Shown piece after piece: positions 34,101-45,800 of a stretch of 64,000 bases of DNA. Within the stretch, counting starts at the first letter, position 1, and every line of letters starts with the position of its first letter. The DNA is from UBA10107 sp963835585. GTDB lineage: Archaea; Nanobdellota; Nanobdellia; Woesearchaeales; UBA10107. The stretch covers positions 617,494 to 681,493 of the forward strand of contig CAWIGF010000003.1 in the NCBI GenBank assembly GCA_963835585.1. The letters run 5' to 3'. Both the position numbers and the translations under genes were made by a program. Below the pieces are notes generated by a model, which saw only the letters and a program-made list of their open reading frames with translations, had not been told where the DNA came from and did not search any database.

Positions 34101-36677
34101 AGTAGTATTGAATGTGATGTTTCCAAGATTGGCTGGATTGGCTGGATTAGTGTCTGTTGAATTGAAATAAACTGAAGATATAACAGGAGGAGAAACAATT
34201 ACAAAATTTGTGATAACGCTGCTATTGACATTATTTGAAGTGTCATTTACAAAAAATGTCACATTGTACGCAGCTTTAATTTTATTGCTGGTATTAAATG
34301 TGCCGTTATACATTTCGCTTGCGCCGTTTTCAGACAGGTTGATATGAGCATAAACAAATGGAACCCCTGCTTGACTTATGTTTGCATAAGCAGTGTTGAC
34401 TGCCACATTATCCGTTGCGTTAATCGCCAGCGTGATTATGTCGCCTGAATAAAAGATGGACGGCAAGGGAGGACTGATTAGAGTGACGGATGGAGAAGTT
34501 GTATCTGAACTTGCAAAATATGTCGAAAATGAATTCACTGTAAAATTCATCAGATTACCTGCACAGGTTATATTCGTACATGTCGGCGCGGTACATACAG
34601 TTGCAGAAGGATATGCTGAAGCAATGTCTTCAAAAAAACCAGGATTTCTAAATAGAGTCAAAGAACAAGAACTAACAACAAGCGAAACATTTGCAGAGAC
34701 GTTTAAAGCAGGTTCCACATCCGAATTAACTGCAACAATCGCATCGTTTATGAAGATATCCGACATGTTTGTAACGTCCAACTTGTTATAAAAGGTAACT
34801 TGATTCGTTCCATTAGACACTATAAGAGTATTAAGTCCACTACCAGATGTCCAGATGTCGTGGTTGTTGTTATTGGAGAAAATGTTGCTTGAAAAGGTAT
34901 TGTTAAATGCACTAGGATCGATATAAACACCGTACGTTGCATTCATTATTGTGTTTCCTGAAAACAAATTATTAAATGATGCCAAGCTTGAGTTAGTGTA
35001 GAAACTTACATCTAATGCTGCAAAGCCACCAATTACTGTATTGTTGATAAAATTGCTGTTTTCCGAATAATGCAGGTAAATCTCCCCATTATTTGACAAA
35101 AGATTATTTGAAACTGTATTATTGAAAAAAGATGTCAAATCTAATCCTATGGCATTGTTTTCTATGATATTATTTGAAAAGAGGCTATTTGAAACTAAAA
35201 CAGCGATGAGCCCATCTTGTGGGTTGTTCATTATGTTGTTGTCCAAAATCAAGTCACCAATTGAATTATTTATGTAAAGTGGATCATAAAATCCAGTAAT
35301 TGAACAGTTCTCTACAGTTATGTTATCGACATTCAATATATTCACACCAAATCCATTTACGCCATTTCCAGTTAAGACTGTCTGGTTACATACCAATACG
35401 ACGTTCGAAGTATTAACAGTAATTCCCATGTCACTATACGTTCCATTTGCCAGACTATATGTTCCATTGCATAAGTTTGTACTTTGGCTGACAAACATAC
35501 CATCGAATGGAGGTATACAAGCAGAGATACCATTAAGGGAAAGAGCATACACATCGTTGAAATCAGAGCCTACATATACAATCCCATTGGATACTGCAGG
35601 AGAAGATATGTAATAGCCCGCAGAGAAGTTTGCTATCTGGTTGAGATTGGTTGCGTTGAGGGCGTAGACGTTACCATTGTTGGAACTTCTTATTCCTGCA
35701 CCTATGTAGACTATTCCGTTCGAAACTGCAGGGGAGGCATAGAATATTAAATTGCCTGTCGTGAAGTTAGCAATTTGATTGAGTGTTGTTGCGTTGAGAG
35801 CATATACTTCTCCATTCGGAAATTGTTCAGTGCCTACATATACAATCCCATTGGATATTGAAGGAGAAGAAGTAAATAAAGCTGTTATTGATGCGTTTGC
35901 GATTTGATTCATGGTTGTGGCGTTGAGGGCATATAAATTGTCTCCAGCAATATACACTATGCCATTCGAGACTGAAGGAGATGAGTCAAAAGATGCACTC
36001 GCAGAGAAGTTAGCAATCTTGGTTAGATCGGTTGCGTTGAGAGCGTAGACGTTACCATTATCTGATCCTATGTATACTATGCCGTTTGATACTGCAGGAG
36101 AAGACCATGCCGATCCTGTCGAGAAGTTAGCAATCTGATTTAGGTTGGTTGCGTTGAGGGCATATATATTTCCGTCCGTTGATAATATATATACAATTCC
36201 ATCAGAGATTGTCGGGGAGGAATGATAATAACCACCGCTTGTGAAGTTCGCCATCTGGGTTAGGTCTGTTGCGTTGAGGGCGTAGACATCATAATTGCTT
36301 GAACCTCCTGATCCTATGTATACTATTCCATTGGATACTGCAGGAGAAGATTCAATAAAACCATCACCCGTCGTGAAATTAGCTGTTTGACTGAGTGTTG
36401 TTGCGTTGAGGACATATGTATAATTGTCCAATCCTACATATATCATACCATCGTATACTGCCGGAGAAGATACTAATGTGTCGCCTACTGCTATGTTGCC
36501 TGTCGAGAAGTTAGCCATTTGTGTGAATGTTAAACTACTAATAGCATAGTTTTCACCGTTTGATGATGTATGATTTGAATCATGCATGAACATGGGCCAG
36601 TCTTCCGCGAAGACGCCCATGATTAGCAAGGAGAAGATGAGTGCAGACAAAACCAGCAAAGAAACATTCTTATTCAT
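31107..36677 (-). CDS. Giant surface protein B: propeller, beta-helix, PKD and lipase domains with TM anchor
   Basis: 1856 residues. Signal peptide; PQQ-like propeller (about 27-386); NosD-like beta-helix (about 395-640); Ig-like repeats; a PKD domain (TNWTWDFGDGNTS) between two similar modules with NPANLGNITF; a Pro-rich linker; a further beta domain; a lipase-like alpha/beta-hydrolase (about 1449-1690) with ILVHGFETTP, GHSLGG and an Asp/His pair (FWAINATHTD); a Cys motif CGNGVCGVGKTPENCPSDC; one TM helix (about 1767-1797); and a basic helical cytoplasmic tail of about 60 residues. The ATG overlaps the end of the RHH gene upstream. Confidence 0.85.
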   Translation of the reverse strand: MNKNVSLLVLSALIFSLLIMGVFAEDWPMFMHDSNHTSSNGENYAISSLTFTQMANFSTGNIAVGDTLVSSPAVYDGMIYVGLDNYTYVLNATTLSQTANFTTGDGFIESSPAVSNGIVYIGSGGSSNYDVYALNATDLTQMANFTSGGYYHSSPTISDGIVYILSTDGNIYALNATNLNQIANFSTGSAWSSPAVSNGIVYIGSDNGNVYALNATDLTKIANFSASASFDSSPSVSNGIVYIAGDNLYALNATTMNQIANASITALFTSSPSISNGIVYVGTEQFPNGEVYALNATTLNQIANFTTGNLIFYASPAVSNGIVYIGAGIRSSNNGNVYALNATNLNQIANFSAGYYISSPAVSNGIVYVGSDFNDVYALSLNGISACIPPFDGMFVSQSTNLCNGTYSLANGTYSDMGITVNTSNVVLVCNQTVLTGNGVNGFGVNILNVDNITVENCSITGFYDPLYINNSIGDLILDNNIMNNPQDGLIAVLVSNSLFSNNIIENNAIGLDLTSFFNNTVSNNLLSNNGEIYLHYSENSNFINNTVIGGFAALDVSFYTNSSLASFNNLFSGNTIMNATYGVYIDPSAFNNTFSSNIFSNNNNHDIWTSGSGLNTLIVSNGTNQVTFYNKLDVTNMSDIFINDAIVAVNSDVEPALNVSANVSLVVSSCSLTLFRNPGFFEDIASAYPSATVCTAPTCTNITCAGNLMNFTVNSFSTYFASSDTTSPSVTLISPPLPSIFYSGDIITLAINATDNVAVNTAYANISQAGVPFVYAHINLSENGASEMYNGTFNTSNKIKAAYNVTFFVNDTSNNVNSSVITNFVIVSPPVISSVYFNSTDTNPANPANLGNITFNTTFFIADLFTNESVTMGLPNTVTNITPGNYTMTYTPLNSSYVFESWNVAGNVNITNSTSLTTDVSVTGNGTVTVVYAYDEVVANFTPTSPGAPLFYPLDEAFVNQTINFTDSSYSSYYPITNWTWDFGDGNTSNLQNLMYGYQNTGQYNVTLTVVDSNGASNTSSAKVITIIPIPPPQPLLLFNGVDTNPSNPANLGNITFSGLYAVVNGVDTQIGNETPLPFNITGQPPGNYTLNYTLLNSSYVFFSWNTTGNVSVTDPTSPNTNISVFGNGGGTVNAVYSYVIPRTGGGGSNPVFSTPIPTPPPVTPPPQQPPSQPVSEAPSPNIGTSISGANLNVNEFACTHFGSTQVTHQSAVQPSTSIFASQIKKGYSVIVPPFKVNCDQSSFSLQLSIPDSYTNVTALRCSGTGCSQVTINTVTTLDCNGNQYQTITRNISVLPPELFPVPLTEVISSPGQNAVSSGHTKVVFAGKAQGTLSIGKPSTAIPEAKNPSIQIVGTPTLITFDAKSVNAPINVTLPYVSQNNIDELSIAEYAFTNNQWIYLGGNPDTSSKTVTLTVQNPSQYTTNNTMSVALMGLICQDCEKSSLNEVYNGSSRDAVILVHGFETTPARFQDMINDFELTNQPWQVWTYGYPSDKTIDNDAKMLADFLQENNDKYDYIYFVGHSLGGVIVQDALNYAYTQDQETQSQKYSFLNKVQKVISIAAPNNGTTLTQISGAFNYLLNSNAVAQLFSLNSVVMNDLLAGKQIPRVSGIDYLVIAGTQPYPLFNSITQPNDGLVLETSAQDIGGIPVNDYCTDFWAINATHTDLLNNFESRQIIESIISKEVSNTAGTNQPLLGHSYYYQLSSSTCTPDTEYMIIGTPLQPAAQPSPGLCNCGNGVCGVGKTPENCPSDCAVIQKPSSNLLLFLWNFKPFREALIGAIAVIAILALLLRRKEPYDVMETRNIVNRAKMMVSRNRKIATYLYNDAVRAYKVLLPKKRKKFESELKKLKQELLSK

Positions 36678-36852
36678 GCGGTTCCTCCACGTATTTCGTC
36701 AATGTTCCTGCTTCACGCTTTTTCTTGAAATCAAGAATTGCCTGCTCGACCAGATGAGAACGGTTCCTGAACCCGCCTTTCTCAACTTCCTGCTTGATCC
36801 ACTCTACCAAATCCTCATCGATGGATACAGGAAATGGCACTTTTCTTATCAT
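36670..36852 (-). CDS. Ribbon-helix-helix protein 1
   Basis: 60 residues: VPFPVSIDEDLVEWIKQEV (beta strand and helix 1) and FRNRSHLVEQAILDFKKK (helix 2), the classic RHH/CopG plan of DNA-binding dimers. Its ATG overlaps the stop of giant A and its stop overlaps the ATG of giant B, so it is embedded in the operon. Probably regulates the surface-protein genes. About 80% identical by eye to the RHH gene at 46225-46404 over the first 44 residues. Confidence 0.85.
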   Translation of the reverse strand: MIRKVPFPVSIDEDLVEWIKQEVEKGGFRNRSHLVEQAILDFKKKREAGTLTKYVEEPHE

Positions 36853-39800
36853 TTTGAGATCAACTCCTCTTTCAATTTTTTAAGGGCCTTCTCAAACTTC
36901 TTTTTGTTTTTAGGAGATAACAATCTATAAGCTCGGACTGCGTCGTTGTATAGGAATGTCGCAACTCCTGAATTCTTCGCGAGCTCATTTTTCGCCTTGA
37001 GTATTATCCTTCGCGTCTCGATCACATCGTAAGGCTCCTGCTTTATTTTATCGAGCAGTAATATCAAGAACAAAAGACCCAATACACCAAGAAGTATGTA
37101 ACGAAGAAGCAGAAGGTTCCATAAGGAACTGCTTTTTGGTTTCTGCACGACAGATTCATTCTTATATGTCTGTGTGATTCCTGAATTAGTCGCTGGCTTC
37201 TGTATGATCCCTCCTCCTGTTGTTTGTTTTGCAGGAGTTGAAAACACAACATTCGCTCCACCAGAAGAAATTGGCTGGTTGAATACGACATTCGATCCTC
37301 CTCCTGTTGTTCCAGAATTTACTGTAGGTTGATTCGATATGAATCCTGCAAAGATTGTCGAGAAATGAGTAGTGTTGAATGACATCATGTTGTTCGTACA
37401 TTGCATATCTCCGCATGATGTGCAGGAATATGCTCCATGTTCCGCATCTGAAACATTCTTAAAGAAATTGCTGTTTGTGAGAAGCGATTCATTGCATAAA
37501 GGAACTACGAAGGAAACAAATGCTGTTTCGTTCATGCTCGGTTCTGCGGATGAGTCCACGGCAGCAATTGAATCGTTGACGTATAGATCAGCCATGTTGA
37601 TGACATTGATAAAATCACACAGGAATGAGAGTGAATCGTTCTGTTCAGTGAGGAAAAGATTATTTTGTCCAGTTCCGTAATTGCCCGAAGAAATACAATC
37701 GCTGTCCGGAGAGAACATCGCGTTGGAATAAATATCAGCAGTATTGTCAGCATAATCGTTCATCGAGATATTATTTCCGATACCTTTCTGATCGATTAAT
37801 ATGCCATATGTGCTCGAAATGAGCGTATTGTTCGCAACGGTGTTCTCGCCGCTATTCAATCTTATGCCAGCCGACGCATTGGAAATTATGTTACTGTATA
37901 TTGCAGTATTGTTGCCCGAGGTATAGACTCCATTACCTTTGGCAGAGTTGATGATATTTCCTGAAACGATGACTCCTCCGGGTCCGGAAAGATATATCCC
38001 TGAATACGAGAAATTCGTCAAGGTATTATTTGCGATAAGTGAATTATTGAATCCTCCTCTAAATCCATAGCAGGTATTGATGATAGTGTTGTTGAAGAAC
38101 AACATATTTGGAGAATTATCGCTCACAGATATGCCATATGACGGGCCGCCCGTTATGAAATTGTTGAACACCCTGTCATTTGGTCCTGAAACAGATATGG
38201 AGTTTGCTGCAGAATAACAATTTGGATTTGGACCGTTGAACACATTGTTATCGACAATTACGTTGCCATCGGATCCTCCGACATTATTTATAACTGAATA
38301 ACTAATCGAGTCGAAATAGAAGGTGTTGTTTTCGATAACGGCTGTGCCAGAAATGCCATCTATTTCTGCTTCCGAGGCGGATGGGTCGTACACTATGGTA
38401 TTATTGATAATCGTGGTTTGATTTCCGAGACCTCCGAAAGAGATGTTAGTGAAGAAATTATTCTCCAATACATTTCCATTTCCTGGCATCGAAATTGAGT
38501 CGATACCTGTGCTATTAGTGACTGTATTGCCAATCAACATATTATTGCCAGAACCTGGGAAAGAGAAAGGATTGGATGACACAAATTTATTGTTTTCAAT
38601 AAGATCATTGTAACTTTCCACTATATCAAGTCCATGGCTCACATTTATGAAAGTATTATTGATGATGAAACTGTCATTTGTCTTATAGAAGTCTATACCC
38701 ATTTCTAGATTCTGGAAAATACAATTCTCGATCGTAATATTGTCATTGTTTGTGCTGTTGAAGAAATTTTGAAGGGCAGTTGAATTACCCTCAATGATGG
38801 TGTCGTCACATTTTACAACAACATTGTTGCTATTCACCAGAATTGGTTCGGAAACGGAATATGTTCCTGGACAAAATGTAACGCCGCTCGCATTGATGAA
38901 CATCCCATTCGATGCAACAGGATATATAGTTGAGTCATTATCGTTGCAGTCGACAGGGCCGCAATTCCCTCCTGATTCATTGAAACCGTCGCCATCTCTG
39001 TCGACGCATGTTGTGTTCACGAAGAACGTGAAGTTCTGGCCAGGACCCCCTGCACCAGCGACTGCAGTAACATTGAATATGCTGCTATTAGTGAATAGGA
39101 AATTGAAGCTGCTCGTGAATCCACTCAAAACAGAATCAATAAATTGTGTGACGCCGTTCACGAACCATTGTAAAGTGAACGGCCCTGGCATTGGTGCGAC
39201 AATCGTGGCATTGAAGGTTATGTTCACGCCAGCTTGTCCGATAAGTTCCCGTTGGAGTGTGACGTTCTGCAACGGGGAAAGGAGTGCAAAAGAGAGCGCA
39301 TAAGTATTGTTGTCGTTAGAACCTATGTAAACAATGCCGTCGGAGACCGCAGGAGCTGATTCTACCCAACTTCCCGTAGTGAAGTTTGCAATTTGCATGC
39401 TGATGTTTGAGGCGTTGAGCGCATAAGTATTGTTGTCGTTAGAACCTATGTAAACAATGCCGTCGGAGACCGCTGGGGAAGAATAAATTTTATCTCCAGT
39501 GCCGAACTTTGCGATTTGTTTCAGAGTTGTTGCGTTGAGTTCATAGATGTACTTGTCCGTGGAGCCTATGTAGACTATGCTGTTGGAGACGGCAGGGGAT
39601 GAAAAAATCCCTCCCGTGAAGTTTGCGATTTGCATGCTGATGTTTGAGGCGTTGAGCGCGTAGAGATAATTATCATCAGAAGCGACGTAAACTATTCCGT
39701 CGGAGATTGCCGCAGATGACGTAATTTTACCCCCCGTCTTGAAGTTTGCGATTTGCATGCTGATGTTTGAGGCGTTGAGCGCATAGAAGGTTTCATTCCA

Positions 39801-42800
39801 TGAGCCAATATACACCACGCCATTGTAGACGGCAGGAGACACTATTGTTATCTCGTTTCCTGCATTGAAGGTTGCAATCTGCATGCTGATGTTTGAGGCG
39901 TTCAGCGCATAGAGATAATTGTTAGTGGAACCGACATAGACTATGCCGTTGGAGACGGCAGGGGATGAAAAAATCGCGCTACCTGTGGTGAAATTCGCGA
40001 TTTGATTCAGATTTGTTGCGTTGAGTTCATAGAGTCTGCCATCAAATGAACCAACGTAGACTATGTCATCGAATACTGCGGGCGAAGAATAAATTGTATT
40101 TCTTGCGGTGAAGCTCGCTATCTGATTCAGATTTGTTGCGTTGAGTGCATAGAGATCATGATCGTCAGAACCGATATACACCACTCCATCATAGACGGCA
40201 GGGGATGAAAAAATCGCGCTACCTGTGGTGAAATTCGCGATTTGGGCAAAATTGGACAAGTCAAGGGAATAAGATTGATTGTCGAATCCGGTGTGTTGCA
40301 AATCATGCATGAACATAGGCCAGTCGTTCGCTGTCGGGAATGCTGTCGGCAAGTGTTGCACATTTCCTGTCGCGTTCGGAGAGATTGCCGCGATAAGAAG
40401 AGGATTATCCACGAAAATTGTCGAGAAATGGGATGTGGTGAAAGACATTAAATTATTTGAGCATTGCTCATTTCCGCATGAAGTACAAGAATTAGCTCCT
40501 GGTTCTGCCTGCAATACATTCGTGAAGAAGTTGCTGTTTGTGAACAGCTGCTCGTCACATGAGGATACTACCAACGATACATTGGCAGCGGGGGCGAGAT
40601 TCCTGAGATTGGTTTCGACAGATGTATTGATGGAAACAATACCGTCATTTAGGAAAAGATCGTTTGAGTTATTAATCTCGTAAATGCGCCGCAACAGAAG
40701 TGAATTCCGTCCGACTGTCATGAAAAAATCAAAAGGGGAAGAACTAAGTATATCAAAAGAGTTATTTCCGAATGTATTGTTCGCTACGACTAAAACACCA
40801 CTACTATGGCCGATTTGAATGCCATTTGTTGAAGTTGTGATGACATTATTGATCATCGAAACACTTCCTGCACCATCGGAAATAAAAATACCAGCGGAAG
40901 GCGGACTAGAAATACCAGGTATGCCATTGATCGTGTCGTTGAGAACTAAGGTAGCATCCGTGCCGCCGCTGATATAAATTCCGTCATTTGTGACATTGAC
41001 GAGATTATTATTGACAATAGTATTCAGAATCGTGCCGCCATCTACATCAATATCGTATGGTGAATCACTGATTGTATTCGATTTTATGCTGTTTCCGTTT
41101 GAACCACCATTTATGTCAATACCATCAACATTATGTCCATCGACGTTGAGCGCTATATCGAGACCACATGGACCAAGCGTGTTATTTTCCACTGTGCTAT
41201 TGATATAACTGATTATAATTATGCAATCTCCATTCATCCATCCAACATTGTTATTGACTATCTGCCCGCCAGTATCCGGACCAGGAACTTCTATGCCCAC
41301 TGTCCCATTTATGATAAGATTGGATGAGATGATAATTCCATATCCCGCGGTGTTGGAAAGGATGGCGTCATTTCCGCTGTTGTATATTGTATTGTTCGTG
41401 ATGACGAAATTGTTGAATAGAGGGCTGTTAGCAGGGCTATCAATAGAATAATTATTATTATCAAAGAGATTATTATCGATAGTGACATTGTTGTTCAAAA
41501 TAGTGTTTGACATAGTCATCAGAATGGCTGCATCAGCAGAGCCGATGAATGTGCTGCTTGTTATTTGTGTATTGCTCTCATTACCCCATAAATGAATGCC
41601 TTCATAGTTTTGAATAAATGTGTCGTTGCTTGTAAAAACAGGCATATTGAAATTTATTCCATTACTAAACCCAGATATGATACAATCATCAACATTCGCA
41701 TGATCCCATACCTGACTAGTGTCGATTCCGTCGCCAGACCCTGAAGTTGAGTTGATCGTGTTACCATTACATTCAACAGCAATGCTGTCATTTCCAATCG
41801 TGATGCAATTTCCACTTGTTCCCAAATATCCAGTAACATTAAGAGTAGTGCCTGATGTCGTTGCATCTGCAGTACAACTGCCACAACTGCCGCAATTCAC
41901 AATATTCAGCGGCGTCACTTCATTACTTTCACTTAATTGCTCATAACCAGGCGCCGAACATAATATGTTGTAACTATTAGGTCCTGGTGTATCGAGCTCA
42001 CTCGTGGACATATAGACTCCCCACGAATCATTGTATACCATCGTTATGCCGCCTTCGCCGAAATCGATTGTGCATATAGCATCGTCAATAGAGGCATTTG
42101 ATTCCGCATCAGTATAATTCGCGTAGAAGGTTGCATTCCTGAACAATAATACAGGAATACCAATATCAGCGTCACTGAATATATTCAGTGTCGCCTCGTT
42201 AATTATTTGACTTTGAATCGTGACGTTATTTGAACAGACAGTATCTCCATCTTGTATTCCATCATTTGGAGTTATGCACGCAGTCCAGTTATCTCCAGCG
42301 TTCAGCTCTTGGAAAGCCATGATATTTGATTGATTGCTGTAGATGTTCTCTATCTCCTGCGGACTTAATGCCCTGTTGAAAACAAGAACATTGTCGATCA
42401 TACCATTGAAGCTATCTCCTCCTGTCATACTACCAATTTGGGGAATGTGATTTGCGTCCATGAGCAAAGGAGTTCCTGATGTGCTGCCGTTGCCAACAGG
42501 AACTGCATCAACATAAATTGTATAATTTACTGGGTTGACAACATATGCAACATGATACCATGTATTGGCATCATATGAGAAAGGAGTATTCACACCTGGG
42601 TCAAGCCAAGTAGGAGTACCATCTCCGATGTCGCTATGTATATTGTCTCCACCCTGGAACTCCATATCGAAGCCATTATCACTTGGCTGTCTTGTGGAAA
42701 ACATCTCGTCACTCCCCATATCTTCCACAAATGCCCACAACATAACAGTATAAGAACCATTTACGGTTGGTATTGAAGTATTTGCGACGATGTTAGTGCC

Positions 42801-45800
42801 ACCGTTGAAATAATATGCTCCGTTTCCGTCGTATCCACTAGTTGAATTCCAAATTGCACCATCGACAAATCCATTATTTCCATACGTAGAATAATCACGG
42901 GTCCATGTAGAATTTGATCCTCCCTCGAAAGGCATATTTAACACCGCAATACTTGTCCCGTTAATTTGCCAATCAGTGATGTTCACGACAGGAAGCTCAC
43001 TAGGGCTTGAAGAATTCCAGAAAACAGTAAGATTTTCAGTAGTATAATTGTTTCCAGAGGTAGAGTTGAGAGTTACGTTGGTTACAACAGGTGGGATTGG
43101 CAGAGGGGGAGGATTTATTGTTACTTGATTTGAACAAGCCGTATTTCCGTCTTGCACTCCGTCATTTGGTGTGATGCATGCCGTCCAATTATCTCCTACA
43201 CTCAATTCTTGAGAATCCATAATATTATTATTGGAATAAATATCCCCTATTTCCTGCGGACTCAATGCTCTGTTGTAGATTTGGACATCATCCATCATGC
43301 CAGTGAATGTATAGCCTATTGAATAGTAGCCGCCGATAATTACAGGATAGTCATTCATCGGTTGAGGAGCACAACCAATACTAGAATTGAGAACACCATT
43401 TACCCATATCTGCGCAGTTTGAGTCGCATTATTGACCACCGCAGTTATGTATGTCCAAGTTCCAGGCACTATTTGAGGTCCATTATCTAATGCACAGTCA
43501 CTTGCATCAAATTGAAGAGTATAATCACCATGATGAAACCCTAACAGGAAGTCTCTGCTCCCGCTCCCGTCAAACGGTCCTTTTTCAAAAATGCCCGTAT
43601 TTGTATTTGGATCTCCAGGAAGATTAGATGTATTAGCCATATTAATCCAGGCAGACAGTGTATATGACGACATGTTGTATTGGTCACCATATGAGAAATT
43701 AATGTAAGTGTGGTCAGGATTACTGAAAGAGTAGGCCCCTTGCCCATCATGTCCACCTGTCACATTCCAAATTGCTCCGATAACAGTCCCGTTGTTTCCG
43801 TACGTGGAATAATCTCGTGTCCACGTGGAAGCGGAACCCCCTTTGAAAGGCGCATTCAGGACTGCTATTGAATTTCCATCGAGTTGCCAATCAGTAATGT
43901 TCACGACAGGAAGCTCACTAGGGCTTGAAGAATTCCAGAAAACAGTAAGATTTTCAGTAGTATAATTGTTTCCAGAAGTGGAGTTGAGAAGGATATATGT
44001 TACAACTGGTGATGGAGGTAGATTTACTGTTATTTGATTTGAACAAGTCGTGTTTCCGTCTTGTATTCCATCATTTGGAGTTATGCACGCAGTCCAGTTA
44101 TCTCCAGCGTTCAGCTCTTGGAAAGCCATGATATTTGATTGATTGCTGTAGATGTTCTCTATCTCCTGCGGACTTAATGCCCTGTTGAAAACAAGAACAT
44201 TGTCGATCATACCATTGAATGCTCCATTAAAGTTGCCAGCTGCCCCTATTTGAATGTCATGATTTGCGTCTATGAGCAAAGGAATTCCAGAAAGATAGCC
44301 ATCACCTACTTGCGCACCATTGACATAAATATAATAATTTGTTGGAGTGACGACATATGCCACATGATACCATGTGTTTGGACTATATGAGTAAGAAGCA
44401 TCTGCGCCATTTGTGAGCCATCCATTTCCATCACCAATATCGCTATGGATTGTAGTTCCACTTTCTAGCATCATGTCGAAACCAAGATCCGTTGGTTGCC
44501 TTGTAGAAACAATTTCATAGGTACCAGTGTCAACTGCATTTACCCATGCCATCACGGTAAATGAACCATTCACAACCAGAGATGGATTGCTCATATTAAT
44601 TAGTGAATTTCCATTAAACATATATGCTCCATTGCCATCGTATCCGCCAGTTGAATTCCAAGTTGCGCCGTTAACAGTTCCATTGTTTCCATATGTGGAA
44701 TAATCACGGGTCCAAGTGGAATTGGATCCTCCCTCAAAAGGCATGTTCAAGACAGCTATACTTATCCCGTTAATTTGCCAATCAGTGATGTTCACGACAG
44801 GAAGCTCACTAGGGCTTGAAGAATTCCAAGAGGCAATAATATCCTCATCTGTGTAATTATTTCCAGAGGCTGAGTTGATAGCAACATCAGTTGCAATAGG
44901 TGGGATTGGCAGAGGCGGAGTAATTATCGTGATTTGATTAGAACAAACTGTATCTCCATCCTGTACTCCATCATTAGGAGTTATGCACGCAGTCCAGTTA
45001 TCTCCTGCAACGAGTTCTTGGCTTGCAAGAACATAATCTTGGTTGTTGTACAAATTCTGTATTTCTTGCTGAGAAAGCGCTCGATTGTATATTTTAACAC
45101 CATTAATCATTCCTGTAAAGTAATATGGAATTCCATAGTAACCGCCAACAACAATAGGAGAATCAGTAATTGTAGGCGGTGATGAACATTGCCCTCCAGC
45201 ATCGGGAACGCCGTTTATCCATAACCGAGCGTATCCTGTTGAATTGAAAGTGACAGCGACATGCGTCCAAGTGTAGGGAGTGATTGAAGATCCAATTATA
45301 TTACAATTATCTGGAATAGAAAATTGGAGCGGATAACCTGAATTGAAAAATCCAAATGAAAAGTCGCCATAATCGTTGTTAAGGTCTCCTTTATAGATGA
45401 ATGCTGTATTTTGATTGGAAGGAGTATCATTTATGTTTATCCATGCGGCGAGAGTAAATGTGGATAAATTATATTGCGGTCCGTACGAGAAATTAATTAT
45501 GTCGTTGTCAGCGTTGCTGAAGACATATGCGCCGTTTCCATCAGACCCTGCTGATGGATCATAAATCGCACCAACTACTGTCCCGTTGTTTTCATATGTC
45601 GAATAATCTTCCGTAAAGCTTGAGTCGGAGTCGCCTTGAAGAGGTGCATTCAAGACTGCTATTGAATTTCCATTGAGTTGCCAATCAGTGATGTTTACTA
45701 CACTAAGACCAACGGGGCTTATAGAATCCCAGAAAACAGTGAGACTCTCATTGGTATAATTATTTCCAGAAGTGGAGCTGAGAGTGACGTTGGTTACAAC

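Noticed and set aside
35520..36600. Regularly spaced short repeats that could suggest a CRISPR or tandem array
   Set aside because: They are codons of propeller blades (SSPAVSNGIVY, YALNAT) in frame and vary between copies; there are no constant repeats with unique spacers.
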